From: Pseudomonadota bacterium
GTDB taxonomy: Bacteria; Pseudomonadota; Gammaproteobacteria; Steroidobacterales; Steroidobacteraceae
DNA: 64,000 nucleotides
Assembly (NCBI GenBank): GCA_037200975.1
Contig: JBBCGI010000001.1
Coordinates: 806,001 to 870,000 of the forward strand
Direction of reading: 5' to 3'
The translations under genes were made by a program, and so were the position numbers. Below the pieces are notes generated by a model. That model was not told the DNA's origin. It was given only the letters and a program-made list of their open reading frames with translations, and searched no databases. Shown piece by piece: positions 50,835 through 61,050 of the stretch (position 1 is the stretch's first letter; the number at the start of each line of letters is the position of its first letter).

Positions 50835-52442
50835 TCACTCCCACTCGATGGTGGCGGGCGGCTTGCCCGAGATGTCATACACCACGCGCGAGATGCCTTT
50901 CACCTCGTTCACGATGCGGCGCGAGCAGATGTCGAGGAAATCGTACGGCAGGCGCGCCCAGTGCGCAGTCATGAAATCCACCGTCTCGACGGCGCGCAGA
51001 CTCACGACATAGTCGTAACGGCGCCCGTCGCCCATCACACCCACTGAACGCACCGGCAGGAACACGGCGAACGCCTGCGAGGTCTTGTCGTACAGGTCGT
51101 GGCGGCGCAGCTCTTCGATGAAGATCGCGTCCGCCTGGCGCAGCAGGTCGGCGTAGTCCTTGCGCACTTCGCCGAGGATACGCACGCCGAGACCCGGTCC
51201 CGGGAACGGATGGCGGTACACCATCTCGCGCGGCAATCCGAGCTCAACGCCCATCTTGCGCACCTCGTCCTTGAACAGCTCGCGCAGCGGCTCGACCAGC
51301 TTCATGCGCATGTTCGCCGGCAGGCCGCCGACGTTGTGGTGCGATTTGATGACGTGCGCCTTGCCGGTCTTGCTGCCCGCAGATTCGATGACGTCCGGGT
51401 AGATAGTGCCCTGGGCCAGCCAGTCGACGCCGGTAAGTTTGTTGGCCTCTTCGTCGAACACCTTCACGAACAGGCCGCCGATGATCTTGCGCTTCTTCTC
51501 GGGGTCGTTCTCGCCGCGCAGGGCGTCGAGGAAACGTGCCTCGGCATCGACGCGGATCACTTTCACGCCGAGGTTGTCGGCGAAGATTTTCATGACCTGG
51601 TCGCCTTCGTTGAGGCGCATCAGGCCGTGATCGACGAACACACAGGTGAGCTGCTCGCCGATCGCCTTGTGCAGCAGTGCAGCGACCACCGAAGAATCCA
51701 CGCCACCGGAAAGGCCCAGCAGCACCTTGCCCTTGCCCACCTGCGCGCGTACGCGCGTGATGGCGTCTTCGATGATGTTGCCGACGCTCCACAGTGGCTC
51801 GCAGCCGCAGATCTCGCGCACGAAACGTTCTAGCAGCGCAGCGCCCTGAAGAGTGTGCGTGACCTCGGGATGGAACTGCACGGCGTAGAACCGGCGGGAT
51901 TCGTCGACCATTGCCGCAAGCGGCGCGTTCGCGCTCTGCGCCACGGCGGTGAAACCCGGCGGCAAAACTTCGACGCGATCGCCATGGCTCATCCACACGT
52001 CGAGCACCGCTTTGCCCGCGGCATCCCGGCGATCGAACAGCCCATCGAACAACTTGTTGGGCGCGGTGGCCGTGACCTCGGCGTAGCCGAACTCACGGTG
52101 ATTGCTGGGCAGCACCTTGCCGCCGAGCTGCTGCGCCATGGTCTGCATGCCGTAACAGATGCCGAGCACGGGCACGCCGAGCTCGAACACCACCTGCGGT
52201 GAACGTGGTGGTTCCTGGTCGGTGACGGATTCAGGGCCGCCGGACAGGATGATGCCCTTGGGTCTCCACTTGCGGACGTCGTCGTTGCTTACGTCCCAGG
52301 GCAGGATCTCGCAGTACACGCCGAGCTCGCGCACGCGGCGCGCGATGAGCTGGGTGTACTGGGCGCCGAAGTCGAGGATCAGGACGCGCGCGGAGTGGAT
52401 GTCGGTCTGCTGACTCGTTGAACTCATCGCCGCACTCGTCAT
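50835..52442 (-). CDS. guaA: GMP synthase (glutamine-hydrolysing)
   Basis: A 535-residue enzyme that aminates XMP to GMP with glutamine and ATP. The N-terminal class I glutaminase has the nucleophile Cys in [18 protein letters not shown] and the HPEVTHT dyad; the ATP-pyrophosphatase domain has [13 protein letters not shown]; the C-terminal dimerisation domain contains [22 protein letters not shown] 7 bases before the ATG supports the start. It lies 16 bases downstream of guaB, and the order guaB-guaA is normal. Confidence 0.97.
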   Translation of the reverse strand: MTSAAMSSTSQQTDIHSARVLILDFGAQYTQLIARRVRELGVYCEILPWDVSNDDVRKWRPKGIILSGGPESVTDQEPPRSPQVVFELGVPVLGICYGMQTMAQQLGGKVLPSNHREFGYAEVTATAPNKLFDGLFDRRDAAGKAVLDVWMSHGDRVEVLPPGFTAVAQSANAPLAAMVDESRRFYAVQFHPEVTHTLQGAALLERFVREICGCEPLWSVGNIIEDAITRVRAQVGKGKVLLGLSGGVDSSVVAALLHKAIGEQLTCVFVDHGLMRLNEGDQVMKIFADNLGVKVIRVDAEARFLDALRGENDPEKKRKIIGGLFVKVFDEEANKLTGVDWLAQGTIYPDVIESAGSKTGKAHVIKSHHNVGGLPANMRMKLVEPLRELFKDEVRKMGVELGLPREMVYRHPFPGPGLGVRILGEVRKDYADLLRQADAIFIEELRRHDLYDKTSQAFAVFLPVRSVGVMGDGRRYDYVVSLRAVETVDFMTAHWARLPYDFLDICSRRIVNEVKGISRVVYDISGKPPATIEWE

Positions 52443-52458
52443 GGTTTACCTCTCGCGA

Positions 52459-53922
52459 CTAGGAAACACGATAGTTAGGTGCTTCCTTGGTGATCTGCAC
52501 GTCGTGCACGTGGCTCTCGCGCATGCCGGCGCCGGTGACCCGCACGAATTTCGGATTCTTGCGCATGGCTTCGATGCTGGTGCTGCCGGTGTAACCCATG
52601 GCCGCGCGCAATCCGCCCGCCAGCTGATGGATGATAGACACGAGGCTGCCCTTGTAGGGGACGCGGCCTTCGACGCCTTCGGGCACGAGCTTCTCCAGCT
52701 CCGCCGCGGTGTCCTGGAAATAGCGATCGGCCGAGCCGTGGCGCTCGCTCATGGCACCCAAACTACCCATGCCGCGATACGCCTTGTACGACGCGCCCTG
52801 GTAGAGCTCGACCTCGCCAGGGGATTCTTCGGTGCCGGCGAACAGCCCGCCGATCATCACGCAATCCGCGCCGGCGACAATGGCCTTGGCGATGTCGCCC
52901 GAGAAACGGATGCCGCCGTCCGCGATGACCGGCACCTTGTTTTCGACCGCGGCCGACACGTTCGATACCGCCGAGATCTGCGGCACTCCGACGCCAGCGA
53001 CGATACGCGTGGTGCAGATCGAGCCCGGGCCGATGCCGACCTTGATGCCGTCGACGCCGGCCTTCACGAGGTCCTTCGCGGCATCGCTGGTCGCGACGTT
53101 GCCGCCGATGATCTGCAGGTCGCCCCACTTCGCCTTGATGCGTTTGATCATGTCCAGCACGCCTTTCGAATGGCCGTGCGCGGTATCGACGACGACCACG
53201 TCGACGCCGGCATCACGCAGCGCGGCCACCCGATCGAGGGTGTCGAACGCCGTGCCGACGGCCGCGCCGACGCGCAGGCGGCCGGAGGAATCCTTGCAGG
53301 CGCGCGGAAACTCGGTGGCTTTCTGGAAATCCTTCACGGTGATCATGCCGCGCAGTTCTTCGTTGCCGTTGACCACCAGCACCTTCTCGATGCGGTGTTT
53401 GTGCAGCAGCAGCAGCACCTCGTCCTTCGGCGCGTTTTCGCGCACGGTGACCAGCCGCTCTTTCGGCGTCATGACGGACGACACCGGCGCGTCGAGCTTC
53501 ACTTCGAAACGCAGGTCGCGGTGCGTGACGATGCCGACGACCTTGGCGCCCTGCACCACCGGCACGCCGGAGATGCCCTTCGATCTGGTTAGTTCGATGA
53601 CCTGGCGGATCGTCATATCGGGCGGGACCGTGATCGGGTCGCGGATCACGCCGCTCTCGAACTTCTTCACCCGCGCCACTTCGGCGGCCTGACCCTCGAT
53701 GGTCATGCTCTTGTGGACGATGCCGATGCCGCCTTCCTGGGCCATGGTGATGGCGAGGCGCGCTTCGGTGACGGTGTCCATGGCAGCGGACACGAGCGGG
53801 AGATTGAGACGGATTTCGCGGGTGAGGCGCGTTCCTAGGTCGACTTCGCGCGGCAGGATTTCCGAGTAAGCCGGGACTAAAAGAACGTCGTCGAAGGTCA
53901 ACGCTTCTTCAAGAATTCGCAT
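52459..53922 (-). CDS. guaB: Inosine-5'-monophosphate dehydrogenase
   Basis: A 487-residue IMPDH that oxidises IMP to XMP with NAD+, the committed step to guanine nucleotides. Start [20 protein letters not shown] is standard. Two CBS domains (about 95-205) interrupt the barrel, followed by [14 protein letters not shown], the active-site Cys loop [10 protein letters not shown] and the flap [20 protein letters not shown]. The open frame continues upstream for about 600 codons antisense to xseA, which is only a GC-rich shadow. A plausible promoter is at 53956-53984. Confidence 0.97.
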   Translation of the reverse strand: MRILEEALTFDDVLLVPAYSEILPREVDLGTRLTREIRLNLPLVSAAMDTVTEARLAITMAQEGGIGIVHKSMTIEGQAAEVARVKKFESGVIRDPITVPPDMTIRQVIELTRSKGISGVPVVQGAKVVGIVTHRDLRFEVKLDAPVSSVMTPKERLVTVRENAPKDEVLLLLHKHRIEKVLVVNGNEELRGMITVKDFQKATEFPRACKDSSGRLRVGAAVGTAFDTLDRVAALRDAGVDVVVVDTAHGHSKGVLDMIKRIKAKWGDLQIIGGNVATSDAAKDLVKAGVDGIKVGIGPGSICTTRIVAGVGVPQISAVSNVSAAVENKVPVIADGGIRFSGDIAKAIVAGADCVMIGGLFAGTEESPGEVELYQGASYKAYRGMGSLGAMSERHGSADRYFQDTAAELEKLVPEGVEGRVPYKGSLVSIIHQLAGGLRAAMGYTGSTSIEAMRKNPKFVRVTGAGMRESHVHDVQITKEAPNYRVS

Positions 53923-53955
53923 GGGGTTTGTTCGGGGGGTAGCGAACGATGCGGG

Positions 53956-53984
53956 ATTGTACGCAGGTCGATGCGGTCGGTAAA
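53956..53984 (-). promoter_or_regulatory. Candidate promoter of guaB
   Basis: On the minus strand TTTACC (53979-53984), 17 bases, TACAAT (53956-53961), followed by CCCGCATCG. Four of six and five of six matches to the sigma-70 consensus with ideal spacing. Predicted start about 27 bases before the guaB ATG. Confidence 0.48.
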
Positions 53985-54026
53985 CGGGGGACTTTGCCCG
54001 CCGGGTTGGTAACCCATTCAATGGAA

Positions 54027-54032
54027 TACACT
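54027..54032 (+). promoter_or_regulatory. Candidate -10 element of xseA
   Basis: TACACT ends seven bases before the xseA GTG, with TTGGTA 15 bases further upstream. If used, the transcript would begin at the start codon. No Shine-Dalgarno is present. Confidence 0.3.
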
Positions 54033-54039
54033 CGCGACC

Positions 54040-55437
54040 GTGAATTTCACGTTGTTCCCACCCGACCCGCCACGCGCGCCGCCCCCGCGCGCCGAACGCG
54101 ACGTCTACAGCGTTTCCCGTCTCAATAAAGAAGTGCGGCTGCTGCTGGAATCGGGTTTGCCGCTGTTGTGGCTCGAAGGGGAACTTTCCAACTTCGCCGC
54201 ACCTGCCTCCGGCCATTGGTATTTCTCGCTCAAGGACGCCAATGCGCAGGTGCGCTGCGCCATGTGGCGGCAGAAAAATCAGTTGGTGAAGTTTCGCCCC
54301 AAGGACGGCATGGCCGTACTGGTCCGGGCGCGTGTCGGCCTGTACGAGCCGCGCGGCGAATACCAGTTGCTCATCGAGCACATCGAGGAAGCCGGCGAAG
54401 GCGCGCTCAGGCGCGAGTTCGAGAAACTCAAGGCCAAGCTCGCCGCGGAAGGGTTGTTTGCCCTCGAACGCAAGCGGCCATTGCCGGCGGTTCCGCGCCG
54501 CATCGGCATCGTCACCTCGCCCACCGGAGCTGCGGTGCACGACATCTTGCGCGTGCTGCGCGCGCGCTTCGCCGCGGCGTCGGTTCTGGTGTATCCCACG
54601 GCCGTGCAGGGCGCGGCGGCGGTACCGGAAATCGTGCGCGCAATCGAAACCGCCTCGCGGCGCGCGGAAGTGGACGTGCTGATCGTCGCGCGCGGCGGCG
54701 GCTCGCTCGAGGACTTGTGGTGCTTCAACGACGAACGCGTGGCGCGCGCCATCGCCGCGTGCCGTATCCCGACCATCTCGGGCGTGGGCCACGAAGTCGA
54801 CGTGACGATCGCCGATTTCGTCGCCGACCTGCGCGCGCCGACGCCCTCCGCGGCCGCGCTCGCCGCCGTTCCCGACAAGGCTGCGTGGCTCGAATCGTTG
54901 TCGCTGTTCGAAACGCGCCTCGGCGGCGCGATGCGCCGCTACCTGCGCACGCTCGGTCTGGCACTCGAGACCTTCGCGCAGCGGCTGCAGATCTCGCATC
55001 CCGGCGCGCAGCTCATGCAGCACGCGCAGCGGCTCGACGACCTCGAGCAGCGGCTGCGCCTCGCGCTGCGCGCGGGCGTGCTCGGGCGGCAGCAGCGGCT
55101 GGAGAACCTCAGCACTCGTTTGTGGCGCGAGAATCCGCGTCACCGGCTCGAAGCGTTGTGCGCGCATGCGGCGACGCTGCGCACGCGCCTGGCCGGCGCT
55201 ATGCAGGCGAAGGTTGGCGCCCTGGAGCTGCGGCTCGCGCTCGCCTCGCGCACGCTGGATGCCGTGAGCCCGCTCGCGACGCTCGGTCGCGGGTTTTCTG
55301 TAGTTAGCCGCGTGCGGGACGGTACGTTGCTGCGCGATGCCGCGCAGGCGCCGGTGGGCACCGAGATCGAAGCGCGGCTCGCGCGCGGGCGCGTGCGTGC
55401 CCGTGTCGAAAAATCCCTTGAGGATGGCAATGACTGA
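54040..55437 (+). CDS. xseA: Exodeoxyribonuclease VII large subunit
   Basis: A 465-residue XseA, the catalytic subunit that works with XseB (3184-3468). The N-terminal OB-fold (about 20-120) has [28 protein letters not shown] and [20 protein letters not shown]. The catalytic domain has [37 protein letters not shown] and [20 protein letters not shown]; the C-terminal coiled coil and [12 protein letters not shown] end it. Start GTG 54040 without a Shine-Dalgarno. It is divergent from guaB and overlaps the M23 peptidase gene by 8 bases. Confidence 0.95.
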   Translation: MNFTLFPPDPPRAPPPRAERDVYSVSRLNKEVRLLLESGLPLLWLEGELSNFAAPASGHWYFSLKDANAQVRCAMWRQKNQLVKFRPKDGMAVLVRARVGLYEPRGEYQLLIEHIEEAGEGALRREFEKLKAKLAAEGLFALERKRPLPAVPRRIGIVTSPTGAAVHDILRVLRARFAAASVLVYPTAVQGAAAVPEIVRAIETASRRAEVDVLIVARGGGSLEDLWCFNDERVARAIAACRIPTISGVGHEVDVTIADFVADLRAPTPSAAALAAVPDKAAWLESLSLFETRLGGAMRRYLRTLGLALETFAQRLQISHPGAQLMQHAQRLDDLEQRLRLALRAGVLGRQQRLENLSTRLWRENPRHRLEALCAHAATLRTRLAGAMQAKVGALELRLALASRTLDAVSPLATLGRGFSVVSRVRDGTLLRDAAQAPVGTEIEARLARGRVRARVEKSLEDGND

Positions 55438-56302
55438 TCTGGCGCGGCGCCGGTTCGCGCTCATGCTCGCGGCCGTTCCTTTCGCCGCGCGCGGCACGCT
55501 CGCACAGGACGCCGAACCGGGATTCCACCTGCCGCGCGAAGAACGCGTGCCCGGCGGCGTCGCGATCTTCACGACCGATTCCCTGCCGCCGAAGTTCGAG
55601 GTGGAGGGCCGTCGGGTTCTGTGGCTGCCCTGGCAGAAGAACGCGCTCGTGGTCGTCGGCATTCCGCTCGACCGCCCCCCGGGGCCCTGGACAATCGAGA
55701 ATGCCGCGGATCCCGGTAAACCCGTGATCATCGACGTGAAGGACAAGCAGTACCGCACACAGCAGCTCGAGGTGGCGCCCGGGCAGGTGAATCTCTCGCC
55801 CGAAGACGAGGCGCGTGTCGCGCGCGAAACCGAAAAGGTGCGCGCGGCGCTGTCTATCCACTCCAGCGTCCAGCCCGCGACATTCCGGCTGCTGCAGCCG
55901 GTGCCGGGACGTCGCTCCAGTTCCTACGGCCTGCGGCGCGTGTTCAACGGCGAGGCGCGCAAGCCGCACAGCGGCATGGATATCGCCGCGCCGACCGGGA
56001 CGCCCATCAAGGCGCCGCTCGCAGGCCGCGTCGTCGACGTCGGCAGCTATTTCTTCAATGGCAACAATGTCATCGTCGACCACGGACATGGATTCATGAC
56101 GATGTACTGCCACCTGTCGAAGACAGACGTCGAAATCGGGCAGGTGTTGAAGCGCGGCGACGTGCTCGGACTGGTCGGCGCCACCGGCCGCGTGACGGGA
56201 CCACACCTGCATTGGGGCGTCATCCTGAACGGAGTCTCGGTGGACCCCGCGTTGTTTCTGCCGCCGCCGCCGAAAAGAAAGACCGTCGCGCCCGCCGGCT
56301 GA
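55430..56302 (+). CDS. M23 (LytM-like) peptidase
   Basis: A 290-residue exported zinc metallopeptidase, probably a peptidoglycan endopeptidase or an activator. A signal sequence (about 1-24) with a twin-Arg-like [17 protein letters not shown] start is followed by a beta domain and the M23 domain (about 165-275): [22 protein letters not shown] with the His and Asp zinc ligands, and the HLHWG motif. All the ligand residues are present. I use the ATG at 55430, which has AGGA 5-6 bases upstream, over the ATG at 55424. It overlaps the xseA stop by 8 bases. Confidence 0.9.
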   Translation: MTDLARRRFALMLAAVPFAARGTLAQDAEPGFHLPREERVPGGVAIFTTDSLPPKFEVEGRRVLWLPWQKNALVVVGIPLDRPPGPWTIENAADPGKPVIIDVKDKQYRTQQLEVAPGQVNLSPEDEARVARETEKVRAALSIHSSVQPATFRLLQPVPGRRSSSYGLRRVFNGEARKPHSGMDIAAPTGTPIKAPLAGRVVDVGSYFFNGNNVIVDHGHGFMTMYCHLSKTDVEIGQVLKRGDVLGLVGATGRVTGPHLHWGVILNGVSVDPALFLPPPPKRKTVAPAG

Positions 56303-56323
56303 CGCCGTGGGCGCACGCGCTAT

Positions 56324-57796
56324 CTACCGGCGCTTCTTCGCCCGTCCGCGAGGCGCGCCGACCTGTTTCGTCCCGCCGCCTTTCTTCTTCGGCGGGCGCT
56401 TGGCGCGATCCTTGGTGATGCGCCGCTCGCGCCGTTCCTTCTGCGAGGTCTTCAAGCCGCGTTTTTCCTTGGGCTTGTCCTTCAGGAACGGATTGACGTC
56501 GCTGCGGAAATCCACCATCACCGGCGTCGCAAACAGGTCGAACTCATCGCGGAACATGTTCGCGAGGTAACGTTTGTAGGATTCGGGCACGTGCGCCGCC
56601 TGGCTGCCGTGCACGATGATACGCGGCGGATTTTTTCCGCCCTGGTGCGCGTACCGCAGCCGGATGCGCCGGCCGCGCACGATCGGCGGCTGGTGCTGCG
56701 TCATCGCGCGCTCCATCGCCTTGGTCAGCTGCGGCGTCTTCATCTGGCGCATCGCGGCTTCGTAGGCGCGGATCATCGAGGCGACGAGGTCGCCGACGCC
56801 GGTGCCATGCCGCGCGCTGATGAAATGGATGGGCGCCCACGGTACGAAGTCGAGCTTGAGCGACAGCAGCCGGCGGATGTCGTCGCGTTTCTCGACCGGG
56901 ATGTTGTCCCACTTGTTGATGGTGAGGATCAGCGCGCGGCCGCGCGACAACGCCAGCCCCAGCACGCTCGCATCCTGCTCGCCGATGGAATCCTGCGCAT
57001 CGACCACCATCGTGACCACGTGCGCCTCGGCGATGGCCTGCAAGGTCTTCGACACGGACAGGATCTCGACCTCGTCGTCGATCTTCGCGCGGCGCCTGAC
57101 GCCCGCGGTATCGATGAGCATGAACTCGCGGCCGTCGCGTTCGAACGGCACGAGAATGCTGTCGCGCGTGGTACCCGCCACTTCGCTGGTGATGAGCCGC
57201 TCGTCGCCGATCAGGCGGTTGATGAGCGTCGACTTGCCGACGTTCGGGCGGCCGATCACCGCGATGCGGATGCGGCCGTCTTCGTTCTGCTCGCCGGGCG
57301 GCACGTTCGGAAAACCCGCCAGCACGACGTCCATGAGCTCTTCGCAGCCGAACCCATGCGTAGCGGCGATGGCATACGGCTCGCCCAGACCGATGCTGTG
57401 GAAGTCCGCGCCGGCCAGGCCCGACTCGAGCCCTTCTGCCTTGTTGACGGCCAGGAACACAGGCTTGCCGGAACGGCGCAACTCGTTGGCGAAGAATTGA
57501 TCCTGCGGCGTGAGCCCGGCACGCGCATCCGCGACGAAGATGAGCCGGTCGGCTTCCTTGATGGCGTGTTCGGTCTGGATACGCATCAGCGCGTCCATGC
57601 CGATCGGGTTTTCGACCAGTCCGCCGGTGTCGACGCAGACGTACTGCACCGGGCCCAACTTCCCATAGCCGTATTGCCGGTCGCGCGTGACGCCGGGCAC
57701 GTCGGCCACGATGGCGTCACGCGTCTGCGTGAGCGTGTTGAACAGCGTGGACTTGCCGACGTTCGGCCGTCCGACGATCGCGATGACCGGAAGCAT
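56324..57796 (-). CDS. der: Ribosome biogenesis GTPase Der (EngA)
   Basis: A 490-residue GTPase for 50S subunit maturation. Two G domains in tandem, each with the Walker A GRPNVGKST (residues 8-16 and near 185), the NKAEG and NKWDN specificity motifs and DTGG / DTAG switch motifs, followed by a C-terminal KH-like domain (about 360-450) and a Lys/Arg-rich tail (KERRERRITKDRAKR). The last gene of the ndk-to-der operon, 34 bases after bamB. Convergent with the M23 peptidase gene. Confidence 0.96.
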   Translation of the reverse strand: MLPVIAIVGRPNVGKSTLFNTLTQTRDAIVADVPGVTRDRQYGYGKLGPVQYVCVDTGGLVENPIGMDALMRIQTEHAIKEADRLIFVADARAGLTPQDQFFANELRRSGKPVFLAVNKAEGLESGLAGADFHSIGLGEPYAIAATHGFGCEELMDVVLAGFPNVPPGEQNEDGRIRIAVIGRPNVGKSTLINRLIGDERLITSEVAGTTRDSILVPFERDGREFMLIDTAGVRRRAKIDDEVEILSVSKTLQAIAEAHVVTMVVDAQDSIGEQDASVLGLALSRGRALILTINKWDNIPVEKRDDIRRLLSLKLDFVPWAPIHFISARHGTGVGDLVASMIRAYEAAMRQMKTPQLTKAMERAMTQHQPPIVRGRRIRLRYAHQGGKNPPRIIVHGSQAAHVPESYKRYLANMFRDEFDLFATPVMVDFRSDVNPFLKDKPKEKRGLKTSQKERRERRITKDRAKRPPKKKGGGTKQVGAPRGRAKKRR

Positions 57797-57822
57797 TGGG
57801 AGACTTTGTTAGCTGATGATCG

Positions 57823-57840
57823 CGGCGGCGTCAGCCGCCG
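57823..57840 (-). terminator. Hairpin at the bamB stop codon
   Basis: A perfect 7-bp stem (CGGCGGC / GCCGCCG) with a 4-base loop holding most of the bamB stop codon (57831-57833). No T-run follows, so it could reduce rather than stop read-through into der. Confidence 0.4.
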
Positions 57841-59093
57841 GGCGAACGCGTCGGGCCCTGCGACTCGGCGCCAGGCGCCGCCGGTGCCTCGGCTTCGGGG
57901 GCGGTCTTCTGCTTCGAAACTTTTTCCGCCTTCGCGGCCCGCGCGGTTACGGGCGTGCCGTGCAGCGCGACCAGGTCGCCCTTGTCGCTGATCACGTAGA
58001 CGATGCCGTTGACCGACAGCGGCGCGTTGGTCACGCGATCGCCGCCGGTCTTGATGCGTCCGGCCAGCGTGCCCGTGGTGCGGTCGAACCAGTGCACGTA
58101 ACCCTCGAGATCGGCCACCGCCACGAAATCCCCGGCCACGGCCGGCGCGGACAATGAGCGGCGCTTGAGCAGGTCGTTGCGCCACACCTCGACGCCCGTG
58201 CGGCGCTTGAGCGCCACCACTTCGCCGCCGGAGGTCGACAGGTACATCTGGTCGTCGTCGACGTCGACGCCGCGATAACTCGACAAATCGCGCGTCCACC
58301 AGATCTGGCCCGAATCGAGCGCCAGCATCGCGGCGCGGCCCTGGAACCCGGCGACGAACACGTCATCGCCTTCGACCTTGACGGCCGCGTCGATGTCATT
58401 GAGGCGCTCGAGCTCGGTGCGGCCATGCGACGGCGACACGGGCGAATCCCACACGGTTGCGCCGTCGGTGAGACTCACCGCGAGCACGCGGCCATTGTCG
58501 AAGCCCGAAATCGCGATGTCGCGCACCACCACCGGCGCGGCGACGCCACGCAGCGTGAGGCGCGGGATCTGTTGTTCGGTCGACCAGACTTCCTTGCCGT
58601 CGGCCAGCGCCAGCGCGCGCAGCTTGCCATCGACGGTGCGCACCACGACCTCGGTCGCGGATACGGCGGGCGAAGAAAGAACCTCGCCCTTCACATCGGC
58701 GCGCCAGCGTTCGGCGCCATTGGCAGCCGACAATGCGACCACCTGCCCGTCGGCCGAGCCGACCGCCACGGTGTCGCCGCCCACGCCGGTGCCACCCGCC
58801 AGGTCGAGCTTCGTTTCGACGCGCCACAGCTGCTTGCCGGACTTGAGGTCGAATGCGGCCACGTCGCCGTCGCGGCCCGCCGCGAACAGACGACTGTCGG
58901 AGCTGGCGAGACCCAGACCCAGGCGCAGCTTCTTGCCGCCGCCGCCCACGCTTGCGCTCCACAACCGCTGCACGTGCACGGTCGGATTGTCGATGTCGGT
59001 GAGTTCGGCCGGTTTTTCGACCTTCTTCTCTTTCGAATCGCAGGCCGCCAGCGCCAGCAGCGCCGCCAGAGCCAACAGGGTGGTTTTTTTCAT
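57831..59093 (-). CDS. bamB: Outer-membrane assembly lipoprotein BamB
   Basis: A 420-residue lipoprotein with the signal MKKTTLLALAALLALAAC (lipobox LAAC, Cys about 18), which places it in the outer membrane. The rest is an eight-bladed beta-propeller with PQQ-like repeats (GKQLWRVETKLDLAGGTGVG, and GVEVWRNDLLKRR). It supports BamA in inserting outer-membrane proteins. It lies between yfgM (17 bases) and der in the normal gammaproteobacterial order. The C-terminal tail is longer, rich in Lys, Ala and Pro, than in E. coli. Confidence 0.94.
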   Translation of the reverse strand: MKKTTLLALAALLALAACDSKEKKVEKPAELTDIDNPTVHVQRLWSASVGGGGKKLRLGLGLASSDSRLFAAGRDGDVAAFDLKSGKQLWRVETKLDLAGGTGVGGDTVAVGSADGQVVALSAANGAERWRADVKGEVLSSPAVSATEVVVRTVDGKLRALALADGKEVWSTEQQIPRLTLRGVAAPVVVRDIAISGFDNGRVLAVSLTDGATVWDSPVSPSHGRTELERLNDIDAAVKVEGDDVFVAGFQGRAAMLALDSGQIWWTRDLSSYRGVDVDDDQMYLSTSGGEVVALKRRTGVEVWRNDLLKRRSLSAPAVAGDFVAVADLEGYVHWFDRTTGTLAGRIKTGGDRVTNAPLSVNGIVYVISDKGDLVALHGTPVTARAAKAEKVSKQKTAPEAEAPAAPGAESQGPTRSPGG

Positions 59094-59110
59094 CAGGGTT
59101 CTCGGGTAAT

Positions 59111-59764
59111 TCAGCTTTCTTCCGCGCTGGCCGGCGGTGTGCCGCCCAGGTCGCGGATCTTCAGATCGAGTAGTTCGGTGTCGACGCGGCCCTTGTTCTC
59201 GCCGCTGCGCGCGGCGAGATATTCGCGCAACGCGCCGCTGCGATCGCCCTTGGCGAGCAGGACGTCACCACGTGCGTCGGCGAAGCGCGGCGCGAATTCG
59301 CCCGTCTCGTCGATCTTGAGCGTCGCCAGCGCGTCGTCGTATTTGCCCTGCGCGGACTGCACGCGCGCCAGGCGCATACGCGCGATCAATTTGATTTCCG
59401 GTTCGGAAGCCGTGTCCATCACGGTCTTGAGAGTCGCCGCGGCCTTGTCGAGTTCATTCGCATCGACCTGAATGCGCGCCGCGACCAGATTTCCGAGGGC
59501 CGCATAGGGGGTCCAGCCGTATTCCCGGGTGAGCTCCGCCGCCAGCGTCTCGCCGCGCGTGCGATCGTTGCGCGTAAAGGCGTCGAGCAGTTCCTCGTAG
59601 CGCGCCGAGGCCGTCTCGGCCTGGGTCACCTTGCGCTCCTGGTACCAGCGATACCCGCCGAGCCCGCCCGCACCGATCGCGATGCCCGCGATGATCCACA
59701 GGCCATTTGCCTTGAGCCACTCTTTGGCCCGTTCCCATTGTTCGGCTTCGCTGTATTCGCTCAC
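59111..59764 (-). CDS. yfgM: YfgM-type TPR membrane protein
   Basis: A 217-residue ancillary factor of the SecYEG translocon. After a short cytosolic segment (EYSEAEQWERAKEWLKANG) a single TM lies at about 21-39 and a TPR-like periplasmic domain (about 45-205) follows with AETASARYEELLDAF, ARIQVDANELDKAAATLKTV and LARVQSAQGKYDDALATL. The GTG at 59764 has AGGAG six bases upstream and overlaps the hisS stop as GTGA. A longer frame upstream is the end of hisS in another frame. It may act as a chaperone for exported proteins. Confidence 0.92.
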   Translation of the reverse strand: MSEYSEAEQWERAKEWLKANGLWIIAGIAIGAGGLGGYRWYQERKVTQAETASARYEELLDAFTRNDRTRGETLAAELTREYGWTPYAALGNLVAARIQVDANELDKAAATLKTVMDTASEPEIKLIARMRLARVQSAQGKYDDALATLKIDETGEFAPRFADARGDVLLAKGDRSGALREYLAARSGENKGRVDTELLDLKIRDLGGTPPASAEES

Positions 59765-61050
59765 GTCGATCTCCTGAAAAACTCGTCGACCCGCGCGCCG
59801 AGTTCGGCGACGGGATGTTCTGTCTGTGTTGTCTCGGCGCCGCGTAAAGGTTTCAACGCGATCACTCCGCGGGCGAGTTCGTCCTCGCCCACGATCAGCG
59901 CCAGCCGGGCGCCGGACTCGTCGGCGCGGCGGAACTGTGTCTTGAACTTGGCCGAACCGCAATGGACGACGATACCGCGCCCCGGAAAGGCGTCGCGCAG
60001 CTGTTCGGCCATCGCGAGCGCAGCCCGCTGCCCCGCCACGCCCTGCGCCATCACGAACACATCCGGGGACTGGGGTTTGGGGTCCGTGCCGGCCAGGCGC
60101 ACCAGTTCGGTGACGCGCTCGACACCCATGGCGAAGCCGATGGCGGACGTCGGCTCGCCGCCCATCTGCGCGATCAGCCCGTCATAACGTCCGCCCGAGC
60201 AGACCGCATCCTGGGAACCGAGCGCGTCGGTGGTCCACTCGAACACGGTGCGCGAGTAGTAATCGAGGCCGCGCACCAGCCGCGGATTCACGGTGTACGG
60301 GATGCCGAGCGCATCGAGCCCGGCGCGGAATTCCACGAAGTGCGCCTTCGACTCGTCGTCGAGGTGATCGGTGAGCACCGGTGCATTCGCGACGATCGCC
60401 TGGGTCGGCGGATGTTTGCTGTCGAGGATGCGCAGCGGATTGCCCTCGAGGCGGCGCAGGCCATCGGCATCCAGCGCGCCGAGGTTGGCGCGGAAATAAT
60501 CCTGCAGCAGCTCGCGATACGCCTTGCGCGATTCGGAGGTGCCGAGAGAATTGACCTGCAGCTTCACGCGCGTCAGGCCTAACAACTTCCAGAGCCGCGC
60601 GGTGAGCGCGATCAGCTCGATGTCGACGTCCGGGCCGTTGAAACCGATCGCCTCGACGTCGATCTGCGTGAACTGGCGGTAACGCCCCTTCTGCGGCTTC
60701 TCGTGGCGGAACATCGGTCCCTGGCACCAGAGTTTCAGCCGCGCGCCGCGCAGCAGCCCGTTGGAGATCGCGGCGCGCACGATGCCGGCCGTCGCCTCCG
60801 GCCGCAGCGTCAAACTATCGCCTCCCAGGTCGGTGAAGGTGTACATCTCCTTCTCGACCACGTCGGTGTATTCGCCGATCGCGCGTTTGAACAGCTCGGT
60901 GTGTTCGACCACCGGCACGCGGATCTCGCCGTAACCGTACGAGGCCAGCAATGCGGCGAAGGTGCGTTCGACGTGTTGCCAGACGTCGATGTCCGCGCCG
61001 AGTACGTCTTTCATGCCGGTGACCGGCTGGATATTGCGGCTCATGCTCAA
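59761..61050 (-). CDS. hisS: Histidyl-tRNA synthetase
   Basis: A 429-residue class II synthetase that charges tRNA-His. Conserved: PVTGMKDVLGADIDVWQHVE near the start, the Arg-containing motif 2 CQGPMFRHEKPQKGRYRQF, the histidine-A motif VRGLDYYSRTVFEW, and motif 3 GFAMGVERV, with the anticodon-binding domain at the end. Its ATG overlaps the rodZ stop (ATGA). In E. coli and Pseudomonas ispG lies between rodZ and hisS; here it is absent. Confidence 0.97.
   Translation of the reverse strand: MSMSRNIQPVTGMKDVLGADIDVWQHVERTFAALLASYGYGEIRVPVVEHTELFKRAIGEYTDVVEKEMYTFTDLGGDSLTLRPEATAGIVRAAISNGLLRGARLKLWCQGPMFRHEKPQKGRYRQFTQIDVEAIGFNGPDVDIELIALTARLWKLLGLTRVKLQVNSLGTSESRKAYRELLQDYFRANLGALDADGLRRLEGNPLRILDSKHPPTQAIVANAPVLTDHLDDESKAHFVEFRAGLDALGIPYTVNPRLVRGLDYYSRTVFEWTTDALGSQDAVCSGGRYDGLIAQMGGEPTSAIGFAMGVERVTELVRLAGTDPKPQSPDVFVMAQGVAGQRAALAMAEQLRDAFPGRGIVVHCGSAKFKTQFRRADESGARLALIVGEDELARGVIALKPLRGAETTQTEHPVAELGARVDEFFRRST

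Noticed and set aside
53923-55758. Very long open frame (about 610 codons) upstream of guaB on the minus strand
   Set aside because: It is antisense to xseA and the M23 gene, is Arg/Ala/His-rich, has no family motif, and IMPDH homologs start at 53922. GC-rich DNA leaves such frames open.
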